A DNA stretch of 35,000 bases from the NCBI GenBank assembly GCA_905181945.1, contig CAJIZZ010000033.1:1-35000 (forward strand), written 5' to 3'. Numbering within the stretch: the stretch's first letter is position 1; each line of letters opens with the position of its first letter. The translations under genes and the position numbers were made by a program. The notes beneath the pieces were generated by a model. The model worked only from the letters and a program-made list of their open reading frames with translations. It ran no database searches and was not told the origin of the DNA. Below, piece by piece: positions 1 to 8,709 of this stretch. The DNA is from an uncultured Porticoccus sp. Its GTDB lineage: Bacteria > Pseudomonadota > Gammaproteobacteria > Pseudomonadales > Porticoccaceae.

Positions 1-177
1 CACTCTGCTTGCCCTTTAATTATGTTCCCTTATCTTAGGGAGACATTAGACAATGTGCTACTTAAGGCTGGGTATCCTCCGATGATGCTTGCACCCATCA
101 ACTTTGATGCGATGTACAAAGAAAAGCAGGAAGCCAAAAAAGCTAAAGAAGCGCTAGAAAAAGAAAAGAAGCATTAA
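1..177 (+). CDS. secB: Protein-export chaperone SecB, C-terminal part (5' end outside window)
   Basis: Frame 1 is open from the first base to a TAA at 175-177 and gives 58 residues. The segment FPYLRETLDNVLLKAG followed by LAPINFDAMY matches the conserved end of SecB, which keeps precursor proteins unfolded in the cytoplasm and hands them to SecA. The last 19 or so residues are a highly charged Lys/Glu-rich tail (EKQEAKKAKEALEKEKKH), which I believe is longer than in the E. coli protein. The start and most of the chaperone fold lie upstream of the window. A hairpin with a T-run follows directly, so the gene is probably the last in its transcript. Confidence 0.9.
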   Translation, partial: HSACPLIMFPYLRETLDNVLLKAGYPPMMLAPINFDAMYKEKQEAKKAKEALEKEKKH

Positions 178-215
178 TATTTTTGGTTAGATAAAATTTT
201 TGTAGAAAAAGGGTC

Positions 216-241
216 AAGAGTATATCTTCGACTCTTTTTTT
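216..241 (+). terminator. Rho-independent terminator after secB
   Basis: AAGAGT at 216-221 pairs with ACTCTT at 231-236 around a nine-base loop, and the right arm runs into seven T residues (235-241). It lies between the convergent secB and rsmE genes. A shorter T-run (five) is found on the other strand, so it may also stop the minus-strand operon, less efficiently. Confidence 0.6.
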
Positions 242-261
242 ATGTCCTCGTAGTCTGACTT

Positions 262-996
262 CTAAACAAAGTCGCCCCATATGGATTGAATGATGCTGAT
301 CGCAGCAACCGGGGCCGTTTCTGTACGTAGAACCCTTGGTCCAAGCGTCAGTTGCTCAAAGTTCTTATGTATAGATGCTTGTATTTCTTCCTCGGTAAGG
401 CCGCCTTCAGGACCCACCAAAAGAGAAACACTCGAAATATTTTTTTCTTTGATGGCCGAGAGGGTCTTGTCTCCACGATGATGGAGCACCAGTTTTTTTT
501 CTGATTTGACGTCAGTAATCCACTGGTTCATTTTGATGGGTAAGTGTATTTGAGGAATTTCAGTTCTATAGGATTGCTCGCAAGCGCTAATGCAGATTTT
601 TTGCCAGTGGGATAACTTGTTTTGTATTCTATTTTCGACCAACTTTACTTCTGTTCTTTGAGTAATCAGTGGCGTTATTTCAGTAACTCCAACTTCAGTG
701 GCTTTTTGTATGACCCAGTCCATGCGATCGCCACGCGAAAGACCAATACCCAAATGAATATGTAATGGCGACTCTCGGTTGGTCTCCAGGTAGTCACCAA
801 TAAGCACAGTCACTTTTTTCTTGCTAGATCCTCTGATGGTTGCTTTAAATTCTCCGCCCTGACCATCAAATAATATGACCGGATCTCCCGTAGTTAACCT
901 TAAAACGGTTCCCAGGTGTTTGGAGACCACGTCATCAAGTGTTATCTCTAGTCCGGGCGAGAGAGTTTGGTTTGTGAAAATTCTAGTGTTTCGCAT
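262..996 (-). CDS. rsmE: 16S rRNA (uracil-1498-N3)-methyltransferase RsmE
   Basis: This enzyme methylates N3 of U1498 in 16S rRNA with SAM as donor. The SPOUT (knotted) methyltransferase fold is shown by the C-terminal motif LLVGPEGGLTEEE and, shortly after it, LGPRVLRTETA, the hallmark of the family; an N-terminal PUA-like part precedes it. The open frame extends three codons further to 1005 (MTLMRNTRIF), but family members begin close to the second Met (MRNTRIF, here 244 aa), so I set the start at 996. The gene overlaps the end of metF by 14 bases, so it is translationally linked to metF. It is the last gene of the SAM-cycle operon, a fitting place for a SAM-consuming enzyme. Length is normal for the family. 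Confidence 0.93.
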   Translation of the reverse strand: MRNTRIFTNQTLSPGLEITLDDVVSKHLGTVLRLTTGDPVILFDGQGGEFKATIRGSSKKKVTVLIGDYLETNRESPLHIHLGIGLSRGDRMDWVIQKATEVGVTEITPLITQRTEVKLVENRIQNKLSHWQKICISACEQSYRTEIPQIHLPIKMNQWITDVKSEKKLVLHHRGDKTLSAIKEKNISSVSLLVGPEGGLTEEEIQASIHKNFEQLTLGPRVLRTETAPVAAISIIQSIWGDFV

Positions 997-1834
997 CAGC
1001 GTCAAGAAAACCCAGCCTTTTGCATAAAGAGAGACTCACGTCTGCTTGGTTCATTGTATAGAAGTGCAAACCGGGCGCGCCATTTGAAAGCAGGTTCTCG
1101 CAGAGACTAGTTACAATGTCTAACCCAAAATCTCTGATGCTATCGATATCATCACCATACTGATGAAGCCTTTTCTTGATCCAGCGTGGAATGTCAGCAC
1201 CACAACTATCTGAGAATCGAATCAAATTATGGTAATTGGTAATGGGCATAATGCCAGGAATGATTGGAGCTTCAATGCCTACTTTTTGGCACTGTTCTAT
1301 AAAATAAGCATAGCTGTCAGGATTGTAGAAGTACTGGGTGATTCCACGACTGGCGCCAGCTTCAAATTTTTTCTTCAGCCAATAAATATCTTTTTCATAG
1401 CTCTCAGCTTCGGGGTGAATCTCCGGGTAAGCAGCAACTAAAAGCTCAAAGCTGTCACCAAAGTGCTCACGGATAAAAGAAACAAGTTCATTTGCATAAA
1501 TAAGCTGCTTGGGCCCACCCATACCAGAGGGCAAGTCACCTCGGAGCGCTACAATTTTTTTGATTCCTGCATCTTTGTATTCATGAAGTAGTGTGAGTAA
1601 CGATGATTTTTCGTCTGCACACACAGAGAGGTGAGGGACTGCACTGGAACCTGCAGCCTGAATCGCTAATACAAAATCCCTAGTAAATTCTCTGGTTGAA
1701 CCGCCTGCACCATAGGTGACCGAGAAAAACTCTGGCTGGAGCTCACTCAGTTTGCGATGCACATGAATAAGTTTCTCCTTTCCTTCGGGAGTCTTAGGCG
1801 GGAAGAACTCAAAACTCAAATGGCGAGTATTCAT
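983..1834 (-). CDS. metF: 5,10-methylenetetrahydrofolate reductase MetF
   Basis: MetF reduces 5,10-methylene-THF to 5-methyl-THF with FAD and NAD(P)H, giving the methyl group for homocysteine methylation to methionine. The protein is 283 aa, close to the usual 280-300. SFEFFPPKTPEGKEKL near the N-terminus carries the conserved catalytic Glu region, and SVTYGAGGSTREFT, VALRGDLP and ITQYFYNPDSY follow in the order expected for the TIM barrel. The ATG at 1834 has only a weak Shine-Dalgarno. It lies 48 bases after ahcY and its end overlaps rsmE. With metK and ahcY upstream it completes a SAM regeneration operon; the methionine synthase itself is not in the window. Confidence 0.96.
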   Translation of the reverse strand: MNTRHLSFEFFPPKTPEGKEKLIHVHRKLSELQPEFFSVTYGAGGSTREFTRDFVLAIQAAGSSAVPHLSVCADEKSSLLTLLHEYKDAGIKKIVALRGDLPSGMGGPKQLIYANELVSFIREHFGDSFELLVAAYPEIHPEAESYEKDIYWLKKKFEAGASRGITQYFYNPDSYAYFIEQCQKVGIEAPIIPGIMPITNYHNLIRFSDSCGADIPRWIKKRLHQYGDDIDSIRDFGLDIVTSLCENLLSNGAPGLHFYTMNQADVSLSLCKRLGFLDADAKH

Positions 1835-1882
1835 AGTTTACCAGGGATTTTCAATAGCAGTGCTAGTTGCTAGGTTAATTAA

Positions 1883-3256
1883 TTAGTATTTGTAGCTATC
1901 GTCCTTAAAAGGACCATCGATAGGTACGTTGATGTACTTAGCTTGCGAGGCTTTGAGGCGAGTGAGTGTGCCGCTAAACCCTTTCACCATCTCAATAGCT
2001 ACTTCTTCGTCTAGTTTTTTCGGTAGCACCTCTACACGCAATAAATCTACTTTAGTAGCATTATCTTGATGCGCAAAAGCTTGCTTGTAAATATGCATTT
2101 GAGCTAACACTTGGTTTGCAAACGATCCATCCATTATTCGGCTGGGATGTCCCGTAGCATTTCCTAGGTTAACTAGCCTTCCTTCGGAGAGCAGCAATAA
2201 GTAGTCATTTGTTGCAGAGTCTCTAAAAACTTGATGGACTTGTGCTTTTACTTCAACCCATTTCCAATTTTTTCGCATATAAGCAGTATCAATTTCATTA
2301 TCAAAATGACCAATGTTACATACAACACAACCTGCTTTTAGGTTATTTAGGATATCTGCATCACACACATTGTAGTTGCCAGTGGCAGTCACTAGTAGGT
2401 CTGTTGTTCTCAACAAGGCACTGTCTACAGCCTTAGACGGGTCACCGTCGACATAGGGAGACACCACTTCAAATCCATCCATGCATGCCTGCATCGCACA
2501 GATTGGGTCTATCTCAGTGACTTTTACAATCATGCCTTCTTGGCGTAACGATTGCGCAGAACCCTTGCCAACATCACCATAGCCAATAACGAGGGCCTTT
2601 TTCCCTGAAAGCAAATGATCAGTTGCACGCTTGAGAGCATCACTGAGGCTGTGGCGACAACCATATTTATTGTCGTTCTTGGATTTTGTAACAGAATCAT
2701 TTACGTTAATGGCCGGTATCTTTAGTTCGCCATTGTTGAGCATTTCATAAAGACGATGCACGCCAGTTGTTGTTTCCTCCGTGACCCCATGAACATGTTC
2801 TAACACTTGCGGATATTTTTCATGAAGCAGCCCTGTTAAATCACCGCCGTCATCAAGAATCATATTTGCATCCCAAAGTTCTCCATCTTTCAGGATTTGC
2901 TGTTCAAGACACCACTCGTATTCTTCTTCAGTTTCACCTTTCCAGGCAAAGACAGCCGTGCCATTTGCAGCAATTGCCGCTGCTGCATGATCTTGTGTTG
3001 AGAAAATGTTACAAGACGTCCAACGCACTTCAGCTCCTAAAGCTTCGAGCGTTTCGATTAATACAGCTGTTTGGATGGTCATATGAATACAGCCGAGAAT
3101 CTTTGCTCCCTGGAGGGGTTGCGCTGCATGATACTTTTTCCTGAGAGCTATTAATGCAGGCATTTCTGTTTCTGCTATGGCAATTTCTTTGCGGCCATAA
3201 TCTGCTAGAGTAATGTCTGCGACCTTATAGTCGTTATTAATAATCATATTGTTCAT
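1883..3256 (-). CDS. ahcY: Adenosylhomocysteinase (SAH hydrolase) AhcY
   Basis: AhcY splits S-adenosylhomocysteine into adenosine and homocysteine with a tightly bound NAD, and so removes the inhibitory product of methyltransferases. The protein has 457 aa. Visible motifs are [11 protein letters not shown] (about 56-66), the substrate region [17 protein letters not shown] (about 188-204), the Rossmann motif [10 protein letters not shown] (about 225-234) and the family-typical C-terminus ending in DSYKY. AAAGGAAC lies just upstream of the ATG. The gap to metK is only 46 bases, too short for an SAH riboswitch, so control probably comes from the shared upstream promoter and the SahR-type regulator. 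Confidence 0.97.
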   Translation of the reverse strand: MNNMIINNDYKVADITLADYGRKEIAIAETEMPALIALRKKYHAAQPLQGAKILGCIHMTIQTAVLIETLEALGAEVRWTSCNIFSTQDHAAAAIAANGTAVFAWKGETEEEYEWCLEQQILKDGELWDANMILDDGGDLTGLLHEKYPQVLEHVHGVTEETTTGVHRLYEMLNNGELKIPAINVNDSVTKSKNDNKYGCRHSLSDALKRATDHLLSGKKALVIGYGDVGKGSAQSLRQEGMIVKVTEIDPICAMQACMDGFEVVSPYVDGDPSKAVDSALLRTTDLLVTATGNYNVCDADILNNLKAGCVVCNIGHFDNEIDTAYMRKNWKWVEVKAQVHQVFRDSATNDYLLLLSEGRLVNLGNATGHPSRIMDGSFANQVLAQMHIYKQAFAHQDNATKVDLLRVEVLPKKLDEEVAIEMVKGFSGTLTRLKASQAKYINVPIDGPFKDDSYKY

Positions 3257-3302
3257 TTTCTGTTCCTTTCGATATTAATTTGAATTTTAGTAAAATAATC
3301 TC

Positions 3303-4457
3303 TTATAAAGAGGCTTTTAGAACACTAGCTTTATTGGTTCGCTCCCACGTGAAGTTCTCTTCCTCTCTGCCAAAGTGCCCATAGGCTGAGGTAGCTTGGT
3401 AAATAGGTCGTTTTAGATCCAGCATATCAATGACGCCTTGTGGACGAAGATCAAAATTCTCTCGCACCAAGCGCACAATTTCGTCATCACCAAGTTTTCC
3501 TGTATTAAAGGTATTGATGCTGATGGAGGTTGGCTCCGCAACACCAATTGCATAAGAAACTTGTATTTCGCAACGATTAGCAATGCCTGCTGCCACAATA
3601 TTTTTTGCCACATAGCGCGCAGCATAGGCTGCAGATCTATCAACCTTAGATGGATCTTTCCCTGAAAATGCTCCACCACCATGGCGTGCCATTCCGCCAT
3701 AGGTATCAACAATAATTTTTCGACCAGTGAGTCCACAGTCCCCCATAGGGCCGCCAATAATGAACTGTCCCGTGGGGTTGATGTGATATTGGGTATCTTT
3801 GTGAAGCCATTCTTCCGGAATCACCGGTTTAATGATTTCTTCAAGTACAGCTTCTCGAAGATCCGACAGCGAGACATTAGGGGTATGTTGAGTGGAAAGC
3901 ACGACGGCATCTACTGCAACAGGCACACCATTATCATAGCGCAAGGTTAGTTGGCTTTTGGCATCAGGACGCAACCACGCTAACTCACTATTTTTCCGCA
4001 ACTGGGCTTGTCGTTCTACTAGCCGGTGCGCATAGTAAATAGGCGCTGGCATCAGGACTTTTGTTTCATTGGTTGCATAGCCAAACATCAAACCTTGATC
4101 TCCAGCCCCTAGTTCTTTTCCTTCACCTTCATCTACGCCTATAGCAATATCATTAGACTGTTTGCCGATGGCATTAATTACGGCACATGAGGCACCATCA
4201 AAACCTATATCAGAACTTGTGTAGCCAATGCCTGTAATGACATTACGGACAATATCCTCCAAATCGACATAAGTATTTGTCCTTACTTCACCAGCAATGA
4301 CAACCATGCCTGTTTTGACCATTGTTTCTGCGGCAACCCGAGAATGAGGATCATCTTTAAGAATAGCATCTAAGATCGCATCAGAAATTTGATCAGCCAT
4401 TTTGTCTGGGTGTCCTTCGGAAACAGATTCTGAAGTAAAAAGACTGTAATTAGACAT
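3303..4457 (-). CDS. metK: S-adenosylmethionine synthetase MetK
   Basis: MetK makes SAM from methionine and ATP. The protein is 384 aa, the standard length, when started at the ATG at 4457 ([11 protein letters not shown]). Motifs include GHPDK (15-19), [12 protein letters not shown] (117-128) and the glycine-rich GGGAFSGKD (about 260-268), signatures of the family. The open frame continues 36 codons upstream to 4565, but that extension runs into the upstream regulator gene and has no family similarity. AGGAAA lies nine bases before the chosen ATG. The gene begins 28 bases after the stop of the SahR-like gene, which makes co-transcription very likely. Confidence 0.97.
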   Translation of the reverse strand: MSNYSLFTSESVSEGHPDKMADQISDAILDAILKDDPHSRVAAETMVKTGMVVIAGEVRTNTYVDLEDIVRNVITGIGYTSSDIGFDGASCAVINAIGKQSNDIAIGVDEGEGKELGAGDQGLMFGYATNETKVLMPAPIYYAHRLVERQAQLRKNSELAWLRPDAKSQLTLRYDNGVPVAVDAVVLSTQHTPNVSLSDLREAVLEEIIKPVIPEEWLHKDTQYHINPTGQFIIGGPMGDCGLTGRKIIVDTYGGMARHGGGAFSGKDPSKVDRSAAYAARYVAKNIVAAGIANRCEIQVSYAIGVAEPTSISINTFNTGKLGDDEIVRLVRENFDLRPQGVIDMLDLKRPIYQATSAYGHFGREEENFTWERTNKASVLKASL

Positions 4458-4485
4458 ATAGATTTTTTCCTGTTGTGATAAATAG

Positions 4486-5490
4486 TCACTTAGTTTTTTT
4501 AAAAAATTGCCGCAGTTGTATTTGAAAACCATTGCGTTGAGCAAGATAAAGACTTTCTCCTTCATCTAGCCCTGCAGCGTCAGCCCAACTGCTTAAGTCG
4601 TTGGGTTCAAAGCCGAGCCATAGATCGCCACATGATTCATACGCCCAAGTTTGGTCGTGATGGCAGAGTTCTGTAATGAGCAAGACACCATTTTTTTTAA
4701 GCAATCTAGCCAGGTCACTCAAAATAGCTGCTGGATCTGGCGCATGATGAAGCACCATATTCAAGGTGATACAATCAACTACCAGTTCCTCTTCTAAGGC
4801 TAGCCGAGTATCGCCATGAATTAGCTCTACGTTAGCTAATTTTTGATCTTGGATTTTTTTTTGAGACAGAGCAAGCATTTCTTTTGATGTGTCGAGAGCA
4901 ATTACCCGATCAAATCGTCTTGAAAGCTCTAAAAGAAAAGCCCCTTCTCCTGGCCCCACCTCAAGAACTCGACCCTTTTTTGTAGACGTCGCATCCAAAA
5001 ACTCAGTTACTGTTTGCCCGTATTGGGCATAGCTAGCGATTAGGTCCTGATTTGCATGAAACTGGCTAACATTTTGTTCAAAAAATTCTCGTGAAGCTCG
5101 AGTGCGCTCAAGGTTTATAAGTTGAATTCGCTGTGCTAGATCAGAACAAATCTCAATCAAATCAATAGTTGCAAAAAGACCACGATGCAGATCTTGCATA
5201 GCTGGTTTTGCAGGTAGCGGAGAGCGCCTATAAAATATTGTGTTACCTTCTCTGCGTGTAACAACAAGTCCGGCATTAGCAAGCACTTTTAAATGATGGC
5301 TCATGCCAGATTGCTTTACCTCAAAGAGTTCGCTGAGCTCAAGGACGCCATAGGCGTTATGTTGCAGGACTCTGAGAATATCTAAACGAAGTGGTTCTCC
5401 AGCAGCTTTGAAGAAAACTGCTAAGGCAGTTGTATTCAAAGCTGTTTGGTTGAGATAAGAAGCGTTTATTTGTTGAGCGGTATTTATCAT
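4486..5490 (-). CDS. sahR: ArsR-type winged-helix regulator fused to a SAM-dependent methyltransferase domain, SahR-like
   Basis: Residues about 20-90 form an ArsR-type winged helix ([17 protein letters not shown], then recognition region [17 protein letters not shown]). Residues about 135-330 form a class I methyltransferase: motif [15 protein letters not shown] (about 176-189), acidic residue after strand 2 in IALDTS, and LHHAPDP. This architecture beside metK, ahcY and metF matches SahR, a known proteobacterial repressor of SAM-cycle genes that responds to SAH. The methyltransferase fold is therefore probably a ligand sensor, though catalysis cannot be excluded. The ATG at 5490 gives 334 aa; a GTG six codons upstream at 5508 is possible but lies upstream of the -10 of the best promoter. 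It heads the operon with metK. The symbol rests on context and architecture. Confidence 0.82.
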   Translation of the reverse strand: MINTAQQINASYLNQTALNTTALAVFFKAAGEPLRLDILRVLQHNAYGVLELSELFEVKQSGMSHHLKVLANAGLVVTRREGNTIFYRRSPLPAKPAMQDLHRGLFATIDLIEICSDLAQRIQLINLERTRASREFFEQNVSQFHANQDLIASYAQYGQTVTEFLDATSTKKGRVLEVGPGEGAFLLELSRRFDRVIALDTSKEMLALSQKKIQDQKLANVELIHGDTRLALEEELVVDCITLNMVLHHAPDPAAILSDLARLLKKNGVLLITELCHHDQTWAYESCGDLWLGFEPNDLSSWADAAGLDEGESLYLAQRNGFQIQLRQFFKKTK

Positions 5491-5498
5491 TTGTAACA

Positions 5499-5527
5499 AT
5501 TTTATCACAACTCTATATCTATATCAA
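5499..5527 (-). promoter_or_regulatory. Promoter of the sahR-metK-ahcY-metF-rsmE operon
   Basis: Read on the minus strand, TTGATA (5527-5522) and TAAAAT (5504-5499) are separated by exactly 17 bases, a good sigma-70 match. Expected initiation is about 5490-5493, almost on the sahR ATG at 5490. The -35 hexamer is embedded in the inverted repeat at 5517-5544. Confidence 0.55.
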
Positions 5528-5544
5528 AAAATATTGATATAGAT
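5517..5544. promoter_or_regulatory. Perfect 11-bp-arm dyad, probable SahR operator
   Basis: ATCTATATCAA at 5517-5527 is an exact inverted repeat of TTGATATAGAT at 5534-5544 with a six-base spacer. It lies between the divergent regulator and tkt genes, covers the -35 of the regulator's promoter and reaches within eight bases of a TATAAT in front of tkt. ArsR-family proteins bind AT-rich dyads of this size as dimers, so autoregulation of the SAM-cycle operon is the natural reading. I saw no second copy in the other short gaps of the operon. Confidence 0.65.
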
Positions 5545-5551
5545 TAAAGTG

Positions 5552-5557
5552 TATAAT
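5552..5557 (+). promoter_or_regulatory. Candidate -10 element for tkt
   Basis: A perfect TATAAT lies 90 bases before the tkt ATG. At 16-18 bp spacing there is no good -35, only AT-rich dyad sequence; TTGATA at 5534-5539 is just 12 bases away. The promoter may need an activator or may be weak. The leader carries a short inverted repeat (TCTCTTA/TAAGAGA, 5575-5589). Confidence 0.35.
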
Positions 5558-5646
5558 TAGAGTGTTTACGAGAGTCTCTTAGTAAGAGAGAATGTCACCC
5601 CGTTTTTTTGAATGTCTCAATGATTTATTTAAGTAGGAGTCTTTAA

Positions 5647-7641
5647 ATGCTTTCTAGACGTGATCTTGCCAATGCAATTCGCTCACTGAGTATGGATGCT
5701 GTTCAGAAGGCTAATAGTGGCCATCCTGGGGCACCCATGGGGATGGCAGATATCGCTGAGGTGCTATGGAATGACTATTTGAATCATAATCCTGCGGATC
5801 CGTCTTGGGCCGATCGTGATCGCTTTGTGTTATCTAATGGCCATGGGTCTATGTTGTTATATTCATTGCTGCATTTAAGCGGCTACGATCTATCCATAGA
5901 AGATCTAAAGAATTTTCGTCAGCTACATTCAAAAACACCCGGACATCCGGAGTATGGATATACGCCAGGTATAGAAACAACAACAGGTCCGTTGGGACAA
6001 GGGTTGAGTAATGCTGTAGGGATGGCATTAGCCGAGAAAGTCCTAGCCGCACAGTTTAATAGAGAAGGGCATGAGATTGTAGATCATTACACATATTGCT
6101 TCTTGGGCGATGGTTGTCTTATGGAGGGAATTTCACATGAAGTCTCTTCTTTGGCTGGCACCCAAAAATTGGGTAAGTTGATTGCTTTTTATGACGATAA
6201 TGGCATATCCATTGATGGCGAAGTTGAAGGATGGTTTACAGATGACACGCCGGTTCGCTTTGAGGCGTATGGTTGGCAGGTAATTCCTCATGTTGACGGG
6301 CATGATGCTGATGCGATAAAGGCGGCTATTGAGGAAGCTCGCATGCAAAAAAATCAACCTACCTTAATATGCTGTAAGACTATTATTGGTTTTGGTTCTC
6401 CCAACAAGCAAGGCAAGGAAGACTGCCATGGGGCACCATTGGGCACTGAAGAAATCGAGCTAGCTCGTAAGCAGCTGGGTTGGAAGCTTGGTCCGTTTGA
6501 GATTCCATCAGATATGTACACACGATGGAATGCAGTTAAAAAAGGTATGAACTCTCAATCGGAATGGAATAAAAAATTAAGTAGTTACCGTAATGCCCAC
6601 CCTGAACTTGCTATAGAGCTTGAGCGTCGTTTGAGTGGAGATCTACCTAAAGATTTTAATGAGAAGGCGAATACTTACATTAGTCAGTGCCAAGAAAAGA
6701 TGGAAAAGATTGCATCTCGAAAGGCATCACAGAATTGTTTGAATGTCTATGGACCCTTGCTGCCGGAATTATTGGGAGGCTCTGCTGATTTGGCAGGTTC
6801 AAATTTGACCCTTTGGTCTGGATCAAAAGGTATTAGTAGCAACGACGCGTCGGGAAATTATTTGTTTTATGGTGTCCGTGAGTTTGGCATGAGCGGCATG
6901 ATGAACGGCATTACACTGCATGGTGGATTTATTGCCTATGGTGCTACGTTCCTAATATTTATGGAATACGCTAGGAATGCAGTACGCATGGCGGCACTCA
7001 TGAAGCAGAAAAGTATCTTCGTCTACACTCATGACTCTGTGGGATTGGGCGAGGACGGTCCGACACATCAGCCGGTAGAACAATTAACTACCCTACGATC
7101 AACCCCTAACTTAGAAACTTGGCGTCCCTGCGATACCATAGAATCGGCAGCATGCTGGAAGAGAGCCCTCGAGAGACACGATGGCCCCAGTGCACTGGTG
7201 TTTAGCAGGCAAAATTTAACTGCACAGCTACGCAGCAAGCAGCAAGTGGCTGACATATCTAGAGGGGGCTATATATTATATGAGGCCTCAGGAGATTTAG
7301 ACGCTATCATTATTGCAACTGGTTCGGAAGTAGGCTTGGCGCTTGATTCTGCAAATCTATTGTCTGAGAAGGGTATTAATGCCCGAGTGGTATCAATGCC
7401 TTGCGCTGAAATTTTTTCTGCACAAGAATCTACTTACCGTGACGCAGTCTTGCCTCCTACCCTAAGAGCTCGGGTAGCGGTAGAGGCAGGCCATGCAGAT
7501 TATTGGTATAAATATGTTGGACTTGATGGCAGAGTGATTGGTATGACAACCTTTGGTGAATCAGCCCCAGGTGGAAAGGTAATGGAGCACTTTGGATTCA
7601 CGGTGGACAATGTAGTTAATGCCGTCTTAGTACAGCTGTAA
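5647..7641 (+). CDS. tkt: Transketolase
   Basis: Transketolase moves two-carbon ketol units between sugar phosphates in the pentose-phosphate pathway (and the Calvin cycle where present), using thiamine diphosphate and Mg2+. The protein is 664 aa, the family norm. N-terminal [15 protein letters not shown] (about 24-38), [19 protein letters not shown], the ThDP motif [12 protein letters not shown] (about 154-165) and in the middle domain [20 protein letters not shown] are all intact. AGGAGT stands before the ATG. It is followed after 44 bases by epd, then pgk and fba, forming a central-carbon cluster in one direction. It diverges from the SAM-cycle operon, sharing the intergenic region with the dyad. 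No sign of truncation. Confidence 0.97.
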   Translation: MLSRRDLANAIRSLSMDAVQKANSGHPGAPMGMADIAEVLWNDYLNHNPADPSWADRDRFVLSNGHGSMLLYSLLHLSGYDLSIEDLKNFRQLHSKTPGHPEYGYTPGIETTTGPLGQGLSNAVGMALAEKVLAAQFNREGHEIVDHYTYCFLGDGCLMEGISHEVSSLAGTQKLGKLIAFYDDNGISIDGEVEGWFTDDTPVRFEAYGWQVIPHVDGHDADAIKAAIEEARMQKNQPTLICCKTIIGFGSPNKQGKEDCHGAPLGTEEIELARKQLGWKLGPFEIPSDMYTRWNAVKKGMNSQSEWNKKLSSYRNAHPELAIELERRLSGDLPKDFNEKANTYISQCQEKMEKIASRKASQNCLNVYGPLLPELLGGSADLAGSNLTLWSGSKGISSNDASGNYLFYGVREFGMSGMMNGITLHGGFIAYGATFLIFMEYARNAVRMAALMKQKSIFVYTHDSVGLGEDGPTHQPVEQLTTLRSTPNLETWRPCDTIESAACWKRALERHDGPSALVFSRQNLTAQLRSKQQVADISRGGYILYEASGDLDAIIIATGSEVGLALDSANLLSEKGINARVVSMPCAEIFSAQESTYRDAVLPPTLRARVAVEAGHADYWYKYVGLDGRVIGMTTFGESAPGGKVMEHFGFTVDNVVNAVLVQL

Positions 7642-7685
7642 TTGATTCTGGAGCAGACTATGGGTGGCAATCAGGAGGACATGTT

Positions 7686-8702
7686 GTGATTCGTGTGGCT
7701 ATTAATGGCTATGGTCGCATTGGACGCTCTGTATTGCGCGCATTATATGAATCTAAGCATCGTGAGTATATACAAGTGGTCGCCATTAACGAGCTTGCTG
7801 ATTGTAAAACCATAGCACACCTGACTAAATACGATTCAACCCATGGGCACTTTCCTGGTAGTGTGCAACTTGCAGATAGCACCTTACTGGTCAATGGAGA
7901 CAATATTTCCATATTTCAGTTCAAAGATATAAGTCAGTTGCCTTGGGTCACCTTAAACATTGATCTAGTCTTGGAGTGTAGCGGTGCTTTTACTGATCGC
8001 TTGACGGCAGAACAACATATACTGGCTGGAGCTAAAAAAGTACTCTTCTCGCAGCCAGCTGAGCCAAATGTAGATGCCACCATTGTCATTGGTGTTAATG
8101 AAGATAGCCTGAATGGCAATGAAACTATTATTTCTAATGCATCTTGTTCGACTAACTGTGTGGTGCCAGTTATCAAGACTCTTCATGAAGCCTTTATGGT
8201 CGAAGGGGGTGTAATTACAACTATTCATTCCGCCATGAATGATCAGCCAGTTATTGATGCCTACCACCATACTGACTTGCGAAAAACACGTGCTGCAATT
8301 CATTCTATTATTCCTGTGGATACCGGTTTAGCTTTGGGTATTGATAGAATGTTGCCCGAGCTAGCTGGACGTTTTGAAGCTCAAGCTATGCGTGTGCCTA
8401 CGATTAATGTATCGGTCATTGATCTGTCTATTTTGCTTAAAAAAGATGTAGATGTTTCTTCTGTGAATAGGGTTTTGAAGGAAGCGTCTCATGGCATCTT
8501 ATCTGGTATTATTGGATATACAGAAGAACCTCTTGCCTCTTGCGATTTCAATCATGACATGCGGAGCGGTATTGTCGATGCTAGCCAAACGCGTGTTAGC
8601 CAGCAGCGACTAGTGAAAGTCTTGATTTGGTTTGATAATGAGTGGGGATATGCAAATCGCATGCTTGAACTAGCCAAGCATTGGATAGATTTGAGAAAAT
8701 AA
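7686..8702 (+). CDS. epd: D-erythrose-4-phosphate dehydrogenase (GAPDH family) Epd
   Basis: Epd oxidises erythrose 4-phosphate to 4-phosphoerythronate with NAD, the first step of the DXP-dependent pyridoxal phosphate route. The 338 aa protein has the N-terminal Rossmann motif [17 protein letters not shown], catalytic SNASCSTNC (Cys154), and [17 protein letters not shown] (catalytic His181), followed by [13 protein letters not shown]. These regions resemble E. coli Epd more than GapA, notably INELAD and SAMNDQ. The start is GTG at 7686 with a strong AGGAGG seven bases upstream; an ATG at 7681 in another frame is closed after two codons. It lies between tkt and pgk, as in other gammaproteobacteria. 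A GAPDH activity cannot be ruled out from sequence alone. Confidence 0.87.
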   Translation: MIRVAINGYGRIGRSVLRALYESKHREYIQVVAINELADCKTIAHLTKYDSTHGHFPGSVQLADSTLLVNGDNISIFQFKDISQLPWVTLNIDLVLECSGAFTDRLTAEQHILAGAKKVLFSQPAEPNVDATIVIGVNEDSLNGNETIISNASCSTNCVVPVIKTLHEAFMVEGGVITTIHSAMNDQPVIDAYHHTDLRKTRAAIHSIIPVDTGLALGIDRMLPELAGRFEAQAMRVPTINVSVIDLSILLKKDVDVSSVNRVLKEASHGILSGIIGYTEEPLASCDFNHDMRSGIVDASQTRVSQQRLVKVLIWFDNEWGYANRMLELAKHWIDLRK

Positions 8703-8709
8703 GGATAGT

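Noticed and set aside
1229-1441. Open frames opposite or overlapping real genes, such as this one inside metF
   Set aside because: These are shadows of strongly supported genes, with no ribosome sites and implausible composition.
3257-3302. SAH riboswitch before ahcY
   Set aside because: The gap is 46 bases and AT-rich without paired GC stems, too short for the known SAH riboswitch.
4458-4485. SAM riboswitch before metK
   Set aside because: Only 28 bases separate the genes, with no stem structure; too short for any known SAM riboswitch class.
4458-4565. 36-codon N-terminal extension of MetK
   Set aside because: Overlaps the regulator gene, has no family similarity, and a good ribosome site precedes the inner ATG at 4457.
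5575-5608. Attenuator in the tkt leader (TCTCTTA/TAAGAGA plus T7)
   Set aside because: The arms are separated by one base and the T-run begins 12 bases after the stem, so it does not form a standard terminator.
7681-7689. ATG start for epd at 7681
   Set aside because: It is in another frame and meets TGA after two codons; the GTG at 7686 has the right distance to AGGAGG.
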